From: Planctomycetota bacterium
GTDB lineage: Bacteria > Planctomycetota > Planctomycetia > Pirellulales > Thermoguttaceae
Length of the DNA stretch: 6,078 nt
Assembly: GCA_018897395.1 (NCBI GenBank)
Contig: JAHIKV010000181.1
Span: 1-6,078 of the forward strand
Reading direction: 5' to 3'
In this document: piece by piece, positions 5,944 through 6,078 of the stretch
Position numbering within the stretch: position 1 is the first letter of the stretch
Layout: each line of letters starts with the position of its first letter
Translations under genes and position numbers: made by a program
Notes under the pieces: generated by a model
What the model was told of the DNA's origin: nothing
Databases searched by the model: none
Seen by the model: the letters and a program-made list of their open reading frames with translations, nothing else

Positions 5944-6076
5944 TTTCTGAGTTGTGAGCTATATCAAGTGGCCAACGCCATGAGGCGTTGAGCCAGGCGA
6001 AGGATTTTTCGTGGCAGCAACCAGTTTGCGGTAATAGTCGATAATTCGGTTCGCATGATGTGTTGGCGTAAGGCTT
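5938..6076 (-). mobile_element. Right terminal copy of 139-bp inverted repeat (probable IS 3' end)
   Basis: This is the exact reverse complement of 1-139, with no mismatch over 139 bases. Two more bases (6077-6078) extend past the left copy's edge. The possible transposase tail reads inward here too, on the minus strand, ending at the TGA at 5964-5966. The sequence on the inner side of the repeat differs completely from the left side, so the boundary at 5938 is likely the tip of the element. Confidence 0.8.
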
Positions 6077-6077
6077 T
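5964..6077 (-). pseudogene. Second copy of the partial transposase-like C-terminus
   Basis: This is the same open frame as at the left end, plus one more upstream codon (Lys), reading inward and ending with TGA. It is cut by the window edge. The family assignment is equally tentative. Confidence 0.3.
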
Positions 6078-6078
6078 G

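Noticed and set aside
1..6078. Linear plasmid or phage genome with terminal inverted repeats
   Set aside because: The genes between the repeats are ordinary chromosomal functions with no replication, packaging or telomere-resolving gene; contig ends at a repeated insertion sequence explain the ends better.

Overview
The window looks like chromosomal DNA from a GC-rich environmental bacterium, most likely a planctomycete. This is inferred from gene style (DEDDy exonuclease, peptidase T, a divergent family-2 glycosyltransferase), generous intergenic spacing, and several palindromic repeats of a kind I associate with planctomycete genomes. No ribosomal or other taxonomic marker is present, so the assignment is tentative.

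Layout, left to right: (1) a 139-bp sequence (1-139) that returns as a perfect inverted copy at the other end (5938-6076) and probably marks two inward-facing 3' ends of one insertion sequence; (2) a run of heptameric repeats (163-257) that folds back on itself; (3) a minus-strand PolB-like 3'-5' exonuclease (266-1090); (4) a divergent intergenic region with a small GC-rich hairpin; (5) a plus-strand peptidase T gene (1272-2582) carrying an 81-bp perfect palindromic element in frame inside the coding sequence; (6) a second 81-bp palindromic element (2607-2687) and the 3' remnant of a minus-strand gene (about 2696-2845); (7) a plus-strand GT2-like glycosyltransferase lacking the usual DxD (2981-3946); (8) on the minus strand, converging on it, a radical SAM protein of the spore photoproduct lyase-like superfamily (4137-5096), preceded 55 bp upstream by an unrecognised reading frame (5152-5943) that begins almost exactly at the edge of the right terminal repeat.

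The genes do not form one pathway. The exonuclease and PepT are divergently transcribed, the glycosyltransferase stands alone, and the unknown gene plus the radical SAM gene may be a two-gene unit. The 4.1-5.9 kb part looks less GC-rich than the 0.3-3.9 kb part and lies next to the right repeat, so it may have a different history.

The strongest unusual signals are repeat-related: an in-frame palindromic repeat adding 27 residues to PepT, a second palindrome of the same length in which internal changes keep its own hairpins paired, and the terminal inverted repeats. I see no convincing new defence or biosynthetic system. The closest thing to unexplored biology is the unknown/radical SAM pair and the palindromic element families.
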